Shown here: one piece after another, positions 15,782 to 29,895 of the stretch | Layout: every line of letters begins with the position of its first letter | How positions within the stretch are numbered: the first letter of the stretch is position 1 | Source: DASTPP01 sp035762175 | Lineage (GTDB): Bacteria > Myxococcota_A > Polyangia > Polyangiales > Polyangiaceae | Assembly: GCA_035762175.1 (NCBI GenBank) | Contig: DASTPP010000279.1 | Coordinates: forward strand, 1-64,000 | Direction of reading: 5' to 3' | DNA length: 64,000 nucleotides | Made by a program: the position numbers and the translations under genes | The notes under the pieces: generated by a model | What the model saw: the letters and a program-made list of their open reading frames with translations, nothing else | The model's database searches: none | Told to the model about the DNA's origin: nothing

Positions 15782-16813
15782 TCACTCCCAAATCAGAAAC
15801 AGCGTGCCCTGGCCGTTCGCGAGCGAGTCCACCCAGGCGTAGACCTCCGAGCCGACCGCGCGGTGCAGCCCCGCCGGCTCGATGAAGTCGCTGATGCCCC
15901 GGTCGAACTTGCCCTGCTCGCCCGTCGCCAGGTCGTGGCGCACGGCGGCGCCCTTGGTCGACACGATGATGGCGCTGCCGTCGCCCGAGACCGTGATCCC
16001 GGCGGGGAAGCCCACGTTCTCGACCGTCGCGACCACCTCGGGGCGGCCGTCCTTGACGCGCAGGATCGTGCCCGTGCCGGGCTCGAGGCCCGCGTCGAGC
16101 GCGTAGACGTCGCCCCGGTCCGAGAGCGCCACGCCGACCGGGTCGACGAAGCCCTCGCCCGCGGCCAGCGCCTCGGCCGCGCCGCCGGAGGCCGGCAGCC
16201 GGTAGACGCCCGGGCCCCGGTCGCCGCGGCCGACGACGTAGAGCATGTCGCCGCCGCGGTCCTTGCCCAGCGTGATCGAGCGGACCTCGATGCGGTCGGC
16301 GCCCGCCACCGGCGAGGGCGTGCCGCCCTCGGCCGGCAGCACGAAGATGCGGCCGCCGTCGTTCTCCTCGTCGATCGACGCGCCGAGGTCGGCGACGTAG
16401 ACGCTCTTGCCGTCCGACGACGTCGTGATCGAGAAGGGCGAGGTGAGCACGTCGCCCTGGTCGATGCGCGCGGGCGCCGAGGCCTTGTCGGTGCTCGAGC
16501 CCGTCTGGCGGAAGACCGCCGGCGTGCCCTCCGGCGTCATCGCCGTGAAGAAGAGCTCGCAGCCGCTCGGGCTGGGCGTCGCGTCGAGCGGTTGCACGAA
16601 CGCGCCCGCGGCGTCGCCCATCGCCGCCACCTTCGCCTGCGTCACCGCGCCGCGCCCGGTCGCCGGGTAACACGTCTCGCCGGGCCGCCCCGCCGAGTCG
16701 CCGTCGTCGTCGTCGTCGCCGCCGCTCTTGCAGCCCTGGGCCATCACGGAGACCAGCCCCGCGGCGGCCGCGAGCAGCGCCAGGCGGCGGAGCCCCAACC
16801 GAACGCCCGTCAT
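15782..16813 (-). CDS. Beta-propeller (NHL/SMP-30-like) lipoprotein
   Basis: 343 residues. A lipoprotein signal (MTGVRLGLRRLALLAAAAG... with Cys in 'MAQGCKSGGDDDDD') is followed by an acidic linker. The rest has repeated propeller-blade strands such as 'SDGKSVYVADLGA', 'GGDMLYVVGRGDRGPGVYRL' and 'DRGDVYALDAGLEPGTGTIL'. It is probably anchored in the envelope. The ATG at 16813 was chosen because the signal begins there and because it overlaps (ATGA) the stop of a 23-codon upstream ORF with a good ribosome site. It is cotranscribed with the DUF4331 gene; the pair recalls surface proteins of unknown ligand. Confidence 0.85.
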   Translation of the reverse strand: MTGVRLGLRRLALLAAAAGLVSVMAQGCKSGGDDDDDGDSAGRPGETCYPATGRGAVTQAKVAAMGDAAGAFVQPLDATPSPSGCELFFTAMTPEGTPAVFRQTGSSTDKASAPARIDQGDVLTSPFSITTSSDGKSVYVADLGASIDEENDGGRIFVLPAEGGTPSPVAGADRIEVRSITLGKDRGGDMLYVVGRGDRGPGVYRLPASGGAAEALAAGEGFVDPVGVALSDRGDVYALDAGLEPGTGTILRVKDGRPEVVATVENVGFPAGITVSGDGSAIIVSTKGAAVRHDLATGEQGKFDRGISDFIEPAGLHRAVGSEVYAWVDSLANGQGTLFLIWE

Positions 16814-16881
16814 GGCCGCCCCCGGGGCGGTGCCGTCCGCCTGCCTGCGTCCTGCGCGTGTCGTTCCCGTCTGTCCGTCAT
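16810..16881 (-). CDS. Possible 23-residue leader peptide
   Basis: A short ORF (MTDRRERHAQ...GRP) starts at an ATG eight bases after AGAAGGAA, a better ribosome site than that of the lipoprotein gene. Its TGA overlaps the lipoprotein ATG as ATGA. It is very Arg-rich. It may couple translation to the lipoprotein gene; expression is unproven. Confidence 0.45.
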   Translation of the reverse strand: MTDRRERHAQDAGRRTAPPRGRP

Positions 16882-17339
16882 GGTCGTTTCCTTCTCTCAA
16901 GTGCGTGCGAGACAAACCCCGGCCGCCGCCCGAAGCGCCTTTCGGCGGGCCGCGGCCTTTACCCGTCGGGCCCGACGGCGGCGCGTCGACGGGGTCGACC
17001 CGTCGCCGCCCTCGGCCCTGTTGCTCCCCTTACGACCCACCCGCCGACGCGGTTCCGAACGCGCGCGGGGTCGAATCCGTTCGTCTACGGAGCCCGCCCC
17101 GTTGGCCGCCCCCGCGCGCCCCGGCGCCCGGCGCGCCCGCCCCCGCGCGCCGGGAAGCCCGCAGGCCAGGCGCCTGCGCGAGATGACCGCCGAGCGCCCG
17201 CCCCCGCGCGCCGGGAAGCCCGCCCTCGCCCGCGCGCCGCGCGGCCTCGTTCGGCCGCGTCGCGGGCCCGTGGGACGGGCGCGGGCGGGCGCGCGACGGC
17301 GCGGCCGGGGGGGGGCGTACGCCCGGGGCCGGCGGGCGG
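16882..17339. other. Gap without a recognisable gene
   Basis: No coding sequence supported. It holds a run of near-repeats of 'cgcccgcccccgcgcgccgggaagcccg' type (split here as cgcccgcccccgcg + cgccgggaagcccg) at about 17137-17164 and 17196-17223. Confidence 0.55.
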
Positions 17340-17710
17340 TTTCGATCTTTTTTGAAGAAGGGCAGCAGCCCAGAAAGAAGGAAGGGCGAGAACCAGAGCG
17401 CCTCGAAGCGCAGGAAGCGCGCGCCCTCGGCGCTCAGCACGCGCCGGCCGATGGGGGCGACGGGGACGGGCTGCCAGGGCGCTCGTCGCCTTGACCACGA
17501 GGCGGAAGCCCAGGTCGTCGGGCTCGGTGAATTGGAAGTCGGAAACGCCGAGGCCGGCGCCGTCCGCGGCCGGCAGCGAATCGATATAAAGATCGTATTC
17601 GAGGGTAGCGTCGGCGATCTGAAACGCCCCCCGGGCCGGAACGTCTTGACGAGAGAGGGCCGGTCGCCCTCGGGCGACGCGACGTGCAACGAGTTCGGCG
17701 GCGGCGGCCG
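17340..17710 (-). pseudogene. Frameshift-broken gene of unknown family
   Basis: On the minus strand, 'LSRQDVPARGAFQIADATLE' continues into 'YDLYIDSLPAADGAGLGVSD' and 'FQFTEPDDLGFRLVVKAT', about bases 17690-17490. It then continues only after a +1 shift as 'WQPVPVAPIGRRVLSAEGAR' and 'FLRFEALWFSPFLLSGLLPF' (17480-17345). A Pro/Ala/Ser-rich segment precedes it (17690-17960), like the linkers of envelope proteins here. Codon use looks genuine on both sides of the break. I do not recognise the family. Confidence 0.5.
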
Positions 17711-18062
17711 GGGCGGCGCGGGCGGCCGGGGCGGCGCGGCGGGGGGCGAAAGCGGCGCGGCGGGCGAGAGCGGGGCGGGCGGCGCGGGCGGCGGGCGAGA
17801 GCGGCGCGGGCGGGGCAGGCGGGGTGGGCGGGGTGGGCGGCGGCGCGGCGGGCGAGAGCGGCGCGGGCGGCGCCGGGGGCGCGGGCGGCGGGCGCGGCCG
17901 ATCGTGCGGGGTGACGATGGGGGCGCGCGCGGCGGGCGGCTCAGCGGGGGGCGGGCGCCGCGGTGACGACCGGGCCGGCGGAGACGACGCGAGGCGTTAT
18001 AACTGACAAAAACCTGCCAAACCCGGCCCCCCGTCGATCGCTTGTGACCGCGGCCTTGGGGT
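17711..18062. other. Low-complexity stretch and likely uvrA promoter region
   Basis: Bases 17700-17960 are a GC-only tract of GCGGGCGGC-type units. Bases 17990-18020 are an AT-richer island (contains GTTATAACTGACAAAAACC) just ahead of the UvrA gene and may hold its promoter. Confidence 0.4.
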
Positions 18063-23548
<5,486 letters not shown>

Positions 23549-23552
<4 letters not shown>

Positions 23553-23578
23553 GGGCCGGGCCGGGCGGCGGCCCTCAG
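23549..23578. terminator. Bidirectional terminator-like hairpin containing both stop codons
   Basis: A perfect 10-bp stem (CTGAGGGCCG / CGGCCCTCAG) with a 10-base loop. The stop of uvrA and the stop of the opposing aminopeptidase gene are both inside the stem. Confidence 0.7.
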
Positions 23579-26271
23579 TACTTCTTGAAGAACGCGACCG
23601 CGCCCTCGCGCTGCGCGCCCACGTACGCCGCGCACAGCCGCATCGCCTCGAGCGCCTGCTCGAGCTGGCGGGGCCCGCCCGGGTACTTGGTCGAGCGGCT
23701 CGCGAAGAAGGCGCGCGCGTCGGCCTCGCGCGCCCCGTCGCAGGTCGCCGACGCGACGAAGGGCAGCGCGGCGACGTAGGGCGCCGGCAGCTTCGCGGCG
23801 AGCACGTCGAAGTTCTCCTTGACGAAGTCGTACGCGAGCTCGCGCCCCTCGCGCGACCCGGGCGCGAAGAGAATCGGCTGCAGCTCGCGCGGGTCGAACT
23901 CGTCGCCGCGCAAGAGCTCGAGCGCCTGCCGGTAGAGCGCCGGGTCGCGGAACTCGCCGAGCGCCGCCAAGAGGCGCGGCCGGTCGCGCCGGTCGGCCGA
24001 GCGCTTGGCCGCCCCGCGCAGCTGCTCGAAGAGCGCGCGGTCGCCCCCGGACGCCGCGACCCGCAGCGCCGCGCCGATGACCCCCGGCTCGGCCGCCTTC
24101 GGGTCGGCGAGCCAGCGCTTGACGAGCCCCGCCGCCGCCGCGCGCACCTCGGGGTCGCCGCCCTGATCGCCCACGAGCTCGGCGAGCACCGGCCGGAGCA
24201 GCCGCTCGTCGTCGCCCTCGCCCTTGGTCGACGCCCAGCCGAGCGCCTTCTGCCGCGCGCCGAAGATCTGGCGCACGAAGCGCTGGTAGTTCGGCCGCGA
24301 CGAGTCGGGCAGCAGGGGGCCGCCGAGCAGCCGCACGATGTCGGCGACGGCCTCGGTCACCTCGCGCCGCCTCTCGCCCTTGAACGAGGGCAGCGGCGCG
24401 AGCGCCTCGCCCGCCGGCAGCTTGCCCCCCTTGAAGAGCGCCTCGACGTCGTCGAGCGCCGCCACGAGCTCGGGCAGGCTGAGGTGCTTGCCCCCGTCGC
24501 GCAAGAGGCGCCCGAGCAGCTCGCCCCCGGGCCGCGAGCGGTAGTAGCCGACCCCCGCCTCGTTCGGCCAGAGCCAGGCCGGGCAGCCCGCCCCCTGGTC
24601 GAGCGGCACCTCGGCCTCGGCCCCCCCGAGCGTCGCGCACGAGCGCCCCTCGCCCGCCCCCGCCCCGTAGCGCAGGCACACCGGCACCTGCCAGGTCTGC
24701 GCCGCGCTGCCCGCCGAGCCGACCGGCAAGAAGCGCTCTTGCCGGAGCCTCGCCGAGGGCGCCCCGCGGCAGTTCAGCTCGACCGACACGAGCGGCGCGC
24801 CCGTCTGATCAAGGAAGCTCGCGAACGCCGGCCCGAGGTCGCGCCCCGCCGCCCGCCCGAGCGCGCTCACGAAGTCGGCCGCCGTGGCGTTGCCCCACGC
24901 GTGCTTCTCGAGGAAGGCCCGCACCCCCTTCTTGAAGGTCTCCTCGCCGAGCGAGCGCTCGAACATCGCGAGCACCGTCGCGCCCTTCTGGTAGGTGATG
25001 CCGTCGAAGGCGTTGGCGATGTCGTCGGACGTCTCGATGGGCTGGCGCACCTTGCGCGCGCTCGTCAGCACGTCGCTCGCGAGCGCCTGCGACCGGTAGC
25101 CGATGACGTCGACCCCGCGCGACCACTCGGGCCGGAAGGGCCCGATGATCTTGCCCTCCATCCAGGTCGCGAACGACTCGTTCAGCCAGACGTCGTCCCA
25201 CCACGCCGCCGTCACCAGGTTGCCGAACCACTGGTGCGCGAACTCGTGCGCCGCGACGTACGAGTACTCGCGCTGAAACTGCACGCTCTCGTCTTCGGGC
25301 TTCGCGAGCAGCGCGTTCTGCGCGAACGTGACGAGCCCCGGGTGCTCCATCGCCGTGAACGAGTTCGGCATCGGCACCGCGATGACGTCGAGCTTCTCGT
25401 ACGGGTAGGGGGTGCCGAAGTAGGCCTCGAGCCGCTCGAGCAGCTGCCCCGAGACCGCCGCCGCCCACCGCGCCTGCGCCCGCTTGCCCGCCGGCGCCAG
25501 AATGCGCACCGCGACCTTGTTCTGCCCCGCCCGCCCCGCCTCGACCGCGTCGTAGGGCCCCGCGGCGAAGGCCACGAGGTAGCTCGGCAGCGGCTTGGTC
25601 GGCGCGAAGGCGACGGCCTTGCGCCCCGGCCGCGCGGGCCCCTCGGACACCTGCGGCGTGTTCGCGTACGCCGCGTCCCCCTCGGGCACCTCGAGCGTCA
25701 GCTGCCAGGGCACCTTGAACGAGGGCTCGTCAAAGCAGGGGAAGACCCGCCGCGCGTACGTCGCCTCGAACTGCGTCATCGCGTACCAGCGCTCGCCCTC
25801 TTTCTGGGTGAAGAGCCCCTCATCACCCTGGAACGACACGCCCCCCCGGTACTCGACGTGCAGCCGCGCCTTGCCCGCCGCGATCGGGCGCTCGGGCCGG
25901 AACCCGAGGAACTCGCCCCCCCCGTCGACCGCCCGCGCCGGCACCGGCGCGCCGCCCGCCTCGAAGTGCGCCTCGCGCACCGTCAGCCCCGTGCCGTTCA
26001 ACCAGAGCACCGAGGTCGCCTCGTCGAGCGCCAGATCGATGTCGATGCTGCCCTCGAACTCGCGCTCGCCCGGCGTCAGCGACACCCGCGCCGCGTAGCG
26101 CTCGGGCCGCACCGATCGCCCGAGCCGAAGGGCGGGCGGCTTCGGCGCCTCGGCCGCGCCCCCCGCGGCGGGGGCCGAAGCGCCCGCGCGCGGCGCCGAA
26201 GCGCGATCGGACGCGCAGGCGGCCGCGGCGAGACAAACGCCGGCCGAAACGGCCCAGCGGCGCACGTTCAT
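23575..26271 (-). CDS. M1 family aminopeptidase, lipoprotein form
   Basis: 898 residues. A lipoprotein signal (MNVRRWAVSAGVCLAAAAC) anchors it to a membrane. The M1 beta-sandwich domain follows, then the catalytic domain with zinc site HEFAH (342-346) and the distal Glu in 'WLNESFATW' (365). The exopeptidase motif is 'FTAMEHPG' (306-310 in place of GAMEN). The C-terminal third is helical, as in ERAP/PepN proteins. It removes N-terminal residues from peptides, probably in the periplasm. The ATG at 26271 has a GGAGG ribosome site; an ATG-like start 33 bases upstream lacks this fit. It is divergent from the aldo/keto reductase gene with the palindromic operator between. Confidence 0.94.
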   Translation of the reverse strand: MNVRRWAVSAGVCLAAAACASDRASAPRAGASAPAAGGAAEAPKPPALRLGRSVRPERYAARVSLTPGEREFEGSIDIDLALDEATSVLWLNGTGLTVREAHFEAGGAPVPARAVDGGGEFLGFRPERPIAAGKARLHVEYRGGVSFQGDEGLFTQKEGERWYAMTQFEATYARRVFPCFDEPSFKVPWQLTLEVPEGDAAYANTPQVSEGPARPGRKAVAFAPTKPLPSYLVAFAAGPYDAVEAGRAGQNKVAVRILAPAGKRAQARWAAAVSGQLLERLEAYFGTPYPYEKLDVIAVPMPNSFTAMEHPGLVTFAQNALLAKPEDESVQFQREYSYVAAHEFAHQWFGNLVTAAWWDDVWLNESFATWMEGKIIGPFRPEWSRGVDVIGYRSQALASDVLTSARKVRQPIETSDDIANAFDGITYQKGATVLAMFERSLGEETFKKGVRAFLEKHAWGNATAADFVSALGRAAGRDLGPAFASFLDQTGAPLVSVELNCRGAPSARLRQERFLPVGSAGSAAQTWQVPVCLRYGAGAGEGRSCATLGGAEAEVPLDQGAGCPAWLWPNEAGVGYYRSRPGGELLGRLLRDGGKHLSLPELVAALDDVEALFKGGKLPAGEALAPLPSFKGERRREVTEAVADIVRLLGGPLLPDSSRPNYQRFVRQIFGARQKALGWASTKGEGDDERLLRPVLAELVGDQGGDPEVRAAAAGLVKRWLADPKAAEPGVIGAALRVAASGGDRALFEQLRGAAKRSADRRDRPRLLAALGEFRDPALYRQALELLRGDEFDPRELQPILFAPGSREGRELAYDFVKENFDVLAAKLPAPYVAALPFVASATCDGAREADARAFFASRSTKYPGGPRQLEQALEAMRLCAAYVGAQREGAVAFFKKY

Positions 26272-26460
26272 AGAGACCTCCTCCTCATCAGGTAGAACAC
26301 CCAAGCGGCCCCGCAGTTCGCCGCCTTCGAGCGGTTGCCGGGCCGGCCGAGCCTACCTCGCGGCCCCCTGAGGCCCGAGGCCCCATGTCAAAGCGGGGGC
26401 GACGCCCAAGCAAGATGCCAAAGAGCAAAAGGCGAGCCAAGTATCGAATTTTGACATTTG

Positions 26461-26486
26461 AATGACAGATATTGACTTCTGTCATT
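26461..26486. promoter_or_regulatory. Palindromic operator, likely for the downstream TetR regulator
   Basis: Perfect 9-bp inverted repeat AATGACAGA / TCTGTCATT with an 8-base spacer, in an AT-richer island upstream of the reductase-TetR pair. It overlaps a TTGACT -35-like hexamer (26472-26477). Confidence 0.75.
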
Positions 26487-26499
26487 TCAAGGCTAAGCT
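26472..26499 (+). promoter_or_regulatory. Possible sigma70-type promoter of the reductase-TetR operon
   Basis: TTGACT at 26472-26477 and TAAGCT at 26494-26499 with a 16-base spacer. The palindromic operator covers the -35 part, as expected for repression. Confidence 0.4.
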
Positions 26500-26537
26500 C
26501 GAGTTGTCAGTCAGGGTTTGCACCCCGGGAGAACACC

Positions 26538-27551
26538 ATGCTCACTCGTCCGCTCGGCTCGAAAGGTCTCGAAGTGTCGGCTCTTGGCTTGGGTTGCATG
26601 GCCATGTCCGATTTGTACGGCCCCTCCGATCGGGCCGAGAGCATCGCGACGGTGCATGCGGCGCTCGAGGCGGGCATCACGCTGTTCGACACGGGCGACT
26701 TCTACGGCATGGGGCACAACGAGCTGCTGCTGCGCGAGGCGCTCGCGGGGCGGGCGCGCGAGCGGGCGATCTTGAGCGTGAAGTTCGGCGTGCTGCGCGA
26801 CCCGTCGGGCGGCTGGTCGGGGCTCGACGGGCGGCCGGCGGCGGTGAAGAACTCGCTCGCCTACACGCTCAAGCGGTTGGGCACCGACTACGTCGACATC
26901 TACCGCATCGCGCGGGTCGACCCGGCGGTGCCGATCGAAGAGACGGTCGGCGCCATCGCCGACATGGTAAAGGCGGGCTACGTGCGCCACGTCGGCCTGT
27001 CCGAGGCGGGCGCCGAGACCCTGCGCCGCGCCCACGCCGTGCACCCCGTCGCCGATCTGCAGATCGAGTACTCGCTGGTGTCGCGGGGCATCGAGGCCGA
27101 GATCTTGCCGGCCTGCCGCGAGCTCGGCGTCGGCATCACGGCCTACGGCGTGCTCTCGCGCGGCCTCATCAGCGGGCACTGGTCGAAAGAGCGGTCGGCG
27201 GCGGCGGGCGACTTCCGGGCGTACCAGCCGCGCTTTCAGGGCGAGAACCTCGAGAAGAACCTGGCCCTCGTCGAGGCCTTGCGCGAGGTGGCGCAGGCGA
27301 AGGGCACGACGGTGGCGCCGGTGGCCATCGCCTGGGTGCTCTCGCGCGGCCGCGACATCGTGCCGCTCGTCGGGGCGCGGCGGCGCGACCGGCTGGCCGA
27401 GGCGCTCTCGGCGCTCGAGCTCGACCTGACGGCCGACGATCTCGGGCGCATCGAGCGGGCGGTGCCCCCGGGCGCGGTGGCGGGCGACCGCTACCAGGCG
27501 GCGCAGATGGCCCACCTCGACAGCGAGCCGGGTTGGGCCCCGAAGGCGTGA
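26538..27551 (+). CDS. Aldo/keto reductase
   Basis: 337 residues with a full AKR TIM-barrel pattern: 'VSALGLGCMAMSDLYG', 'LFDTGDFYGMGHNELLL' (catalytic Asp and Tyr), 'ILSVKFGVLRDP' (Lys), 'GLSEAGAETLRRAHAVHP' and 'IVPLVGARRRDRLAEAL' (NADPH binding). The usual fourth residue of the tetrad is changed: 'YVDIYRIARVDP' has Ala where most members have His, as in a subgroup that reads DIYRPARLDP. It reduces aldehydes or ketones with NADPH; the substrate is unknown. The ATG at 26538 follows GGGAGAACACC. A TetR gene follows after 7 bases, so substrate-responsive control is likely. Confidence 0.92.
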   Translation: MLTRPLGSKGLEVSALGLGCMAMSDLYGPSDRAESIATVHAALEAGITLFDTGDFYGMGHNELLLREALAGRARERAILSVKFGVLRDPSGGWSGLDGRPAAVKNSLAYTLKRLGTDYVDIYRIARVDPAVPIEETVGAIADMVKAGYVRHVGLSEAGAETLRRAHAVHPVADLQIEYSLVSRGIEAEILPACRELGVGITAYGVLSRGLISGHWSKERSAAAGDFRAYQPRFQGENLEKNLALVEALREVAQAKGTTVAPVAIAWVLSRGRDIVPLVGARRRDRLAEALSALELDLTADDLGRIERAVPPGAVAGDRYQAAQMAHLDSEPGWAPKA

Positions 27552-27558
27552 AGCCGGC

Positions 27559-28173
27559 GTGAACGAGGCGGCGCTCACCCCCGAACGCATTCTCGAGGCG
27601 GCCGAAGAGGTCCTGCGGCGCTTCGGCCCCGCCAAGGCCACGGTGGTCGACGTCGCGCGCGCGCTCGGGGTCAGCCACGGCAGCGTCTACCGGCACTTCC
27701 CGAGCAAGGCGGCGCTGCGCGACGCGGTGACCGAGCGCTGGCTCGGGCGCGTCTCGGCGCCGCTCGCGGCCGTCGCGGCGGGCCCGGGGCCGGCGCCCGA
27801 GCGGCTGCGGCGCTGGCTCGACCGGCTCGTCGCGACCAAGCGCGCGCTGCAGCACGACGACCCCGAGCTGTTCGCCACCTACGTCGCGCTGGCGATCGAC
27901 GCCCGCGAGGTGGTGCGGGCGCACGTCGAGGCGCTGACGGCGCAGCTCACGACGATCGTGGCCGAGGGCGCGGCGCGCGGCGAGTTCCGGGTCGACGACC
28001 CGGCGGCGGCGGCGCGCGCGGTGTTCGACGCGACGGGGCGCTTTCACAACCCGGCGCACGCGGCCGAGTGGGCCGACCCCGGCATCGGCGCCGCCTTCGA
28101 GGGCGTCTTCGCGCTCTTGCTGCGGGGGCTCGGCGCCGGCCCGGCCGCCCCGCCGCCCGCCGCCCCCTGCTGA
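27559..28173 (+). CDS. TetR family transcriptional regulator
   Basis: 204 residues with a GTG start. The N-terminal HTH is clear: 'RILEAAEEVLRRFGPAKATV', 'VDVARALGVSHGSVYRHFPS' and 'KAALRDAVTERWL'. A ligand-binding domain with a C-terminal pattern of the TetR_C_7/YbjK type follows and ends in a Pro/Ala tail. It is the second gene of a two-gene operon with the aldo/keto reductase and probably binds the palindrome at 26461-26486, repressing both genes until an inducer binds. Confidence 0.92.
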   Translation: MNEAALTPERILEAAEEVLRRFGPAKATVVDVARALGVSHGSVYRHFPSKAALRDAVTERWLGRVSAPLAAVAAGPGPAPERLRRWLDRLVATKRALQHDDPELFATYVALAIDAREVVRAHVEALTAQLTTIVAEGAARGEFRVDDPAAAARAVFDATGRFHNPAHAAEWADPGIGAAFEGVFALLLRGLGAGPAAPPPAAPC

Positions 28174-28222
28174 GGCCCGACGGCCGGCTCGCCCGCGGCG
28201 GCGCCCCGCGCGGGCGCGGCGC

Positions 28223-29815
28223 CTAGACCGGCCCCGTCCGGTAGACCGTGCGCGGCTCGTCGGAGTCGCCCTCGTCGTCGATGCCGATGAGCTCGAACTC
28301 GACCGAGGCCTCGGGGCCGCTCGCGTCGACGTGGACGATGCCGGCGTTGAGCCCGCCGTAGGGGTTGCGCGAGGCGCCCTCGACGCCCTCGACGAGGTCG
28401 ACGCGGCCGCGCAGGCCCCCTTGCACGTCGACGCCGAAGGCCGCCCGGGGCAGCAGCTCGGCGACGCGCTTGGCGAGCAGGCCCTGGCGGTTGGAGACGG
28501 CGCTCGAGGTGAACTGCAAGAGGGGCGGCCCGCCGCCCTCCCACTCGACGCGGAAGGCGCAGCCGACGTGGATGTCGCCCCCGAGCAGCACGAGCCGCTG
28601 CCGCGGGTGCCGCTGGTGGTGGGCGTGCAAGAGCGCGAGCAGGAGGTCGCGCTGGTCGAGGCTCTTCGCGTGGTTCCAGCGGTCGGCGGCGTCGGTGCCC
28701 TCGCCGACGACGGCGACGGCGGCGTCGACGAGCCAGCTGTCGGTGTAGATGAGGGGCACGGTGGCGACGAGGAAGACCACCTTCTGGCCGGCGGAGGCGG
28801 CGAGGAAGCGCTCGAGCGCGGCGAACTGCGCGGGGGCGTAGACGCGCGTCGCGCGCTCGGTGGTCAGCTTGCTCGAGCGCAGGTCCATCACGAAGAGGGA
28901 GCAGGGGCCGTAGCTAAAGGCGTAGTGAAAGTCGCCCTCGGGCGGCGGGGGCTCGGGCGGGGCGGCGAGCACGCGCGAGCCCTGGTAGTCGTAGAAGGCG
29001 GCGAGCGCGCCCGCGCGCAGGGCGCGCCACTCGGGCAGGCCGTGGCGCGGGTCGGAGCCGAAGTTGTCGACGATCTCGTGGTCGTCCATCATCGGGTAAC
29101 AGGGGAACTCGGCCTGCAGCTTGCGGATCTCTTCGCAGCCCCAGAAGACGCGGTGCTTCTGCTGGTAGAGCGCCCGCACCTCGGCGGCGCTGCACTCGAG
29201 AATGCTCCGGCGGCCCGGCGGCGCGACGCGGCGGAAGAAGTCGTCGTCGAAGAGCGAGAAGCGGGGCGGGTGGTCCGAGTAGATCTGGTCGCCCATCAGC
29301 AGCACGAACTTGCAGCCGCGCTCGCGCAGGGCGCGCCGGGTGGCGCGCAGCATGCGCAGGCTCTCGGGCAGCAGGCGCCCGTCGTCGTCGAAGGGCTGGT
29401 GGCAGCTCAGGGCGCCGAAGCAGAACGAGGCCGGGGCGTCGTCCGGGCCGCGGGGGGCGGTCTCGAAGCGGGCGGCGCCGAGGGGCTCGCCGCCGCCCGC
29501 GCGCGCGACCTCGACGCGGTAGGCGGTGAGCGGCTGCAGGGCGCCCGCGCCGCCCGCCAGGCCGTCGGGCAGGGTGAGGGCGAGCGTGCCGTCGGCGCCG
29601 CCCTCGGCCGGCACGACGACGCGCCCGCGGGCCACGACCTCGCGCCCCGCCGGCCCGCCGCCGCCCGCGCGCGCCCCCCCGTCGCGCAGGACCGTCACCT
29701 CGAGCTCGCCCGGGGGCTCGGCGCGCAGCCAGAGGCGGGCCCGGTCGGCCGAGACGGCGCCCACGGCCACCGCGTTCTTGAGCTCTCGGCTGACGAAGTC
29801 GACGGGGTCTTGCAC
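28223..29815 (-). CDS. PhoD-like (alkaline phosphatase D) metallophosphoesterase
   Basis: 530 residues. An N-terminal fibronectin-like domain (1-160) precedes the catalytic part. The PhoD-like motifs are 'FCFGALSCHQPF', 'FVLLMGDQIYSDHPP' (metal-binding Asp), 'YPMMDDHEIVDNFGSD' (Asp-Asp-His), 'SLFVMDLRSSK' and 'VLLGGDIHVGCAF' (His). No signal peptide is seen. This could be a phosphodiesterase or phosphatase acting on lipids or nucleotides; many cytosolic PhoD-like proteins lack a known substrate. The GTG start at 29815 begins right at the homology. It is 80 bases after a lipid-kinase gene on the same strand. Confidence 0.9.
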   Translation of the reverse strand: MQDPVDFVSRELKNAVAVGAVSADRARLWLRAEPPGELEVTVLRDGGARAGGGGPAGREVVARGRVVVPAEGGADGTLALTLPDGLAGGAGALQPLTAYRVEVARAGGGEPLGAARFETAPRGPDDAPASFCFGALSCHQPFDDDGRLLPESLRMLRATRRALRERGCKFVLLMGDQIYSDHPPRFSLFDDDFFRRVAPPGRRSILECSAAEVRALYQQKHRVFWGCEEIRKLQAEFPCYPMMDDHEIVDNFGSDPRHGLPEWRALRAGALAAFYDYQGSRVLAAPPEPPPPEGDFHYAFSYGPCSLFVMDLRSSKLTTERATRVYAPAQFAALERFLAASAGQKVVFLVATVPLIYTDSWLVDAAVAVVGEGTDAADRWNHAKSLDQRDLLLALLHAHHQRHPRQRLVLLGGDIHVGCAFRVEWEGGGPPLLQFTSSAVSNRQGLLAKRVAELLPRAAFGVDVQGGLRGRVDLVEGVEGASRNPYGGLNAGIVHVDASGPEASVEFELIGIDDEGDSDEPRTVYRTGPV

Positions 29816-29895
29816 GGGTCGAACGTACCACCGAAGGGCCCCCCCCGAAACCGGCCCGCCCCGCCCCGCCGGCGGGCGCGGCGCGCGGGGGCCCC

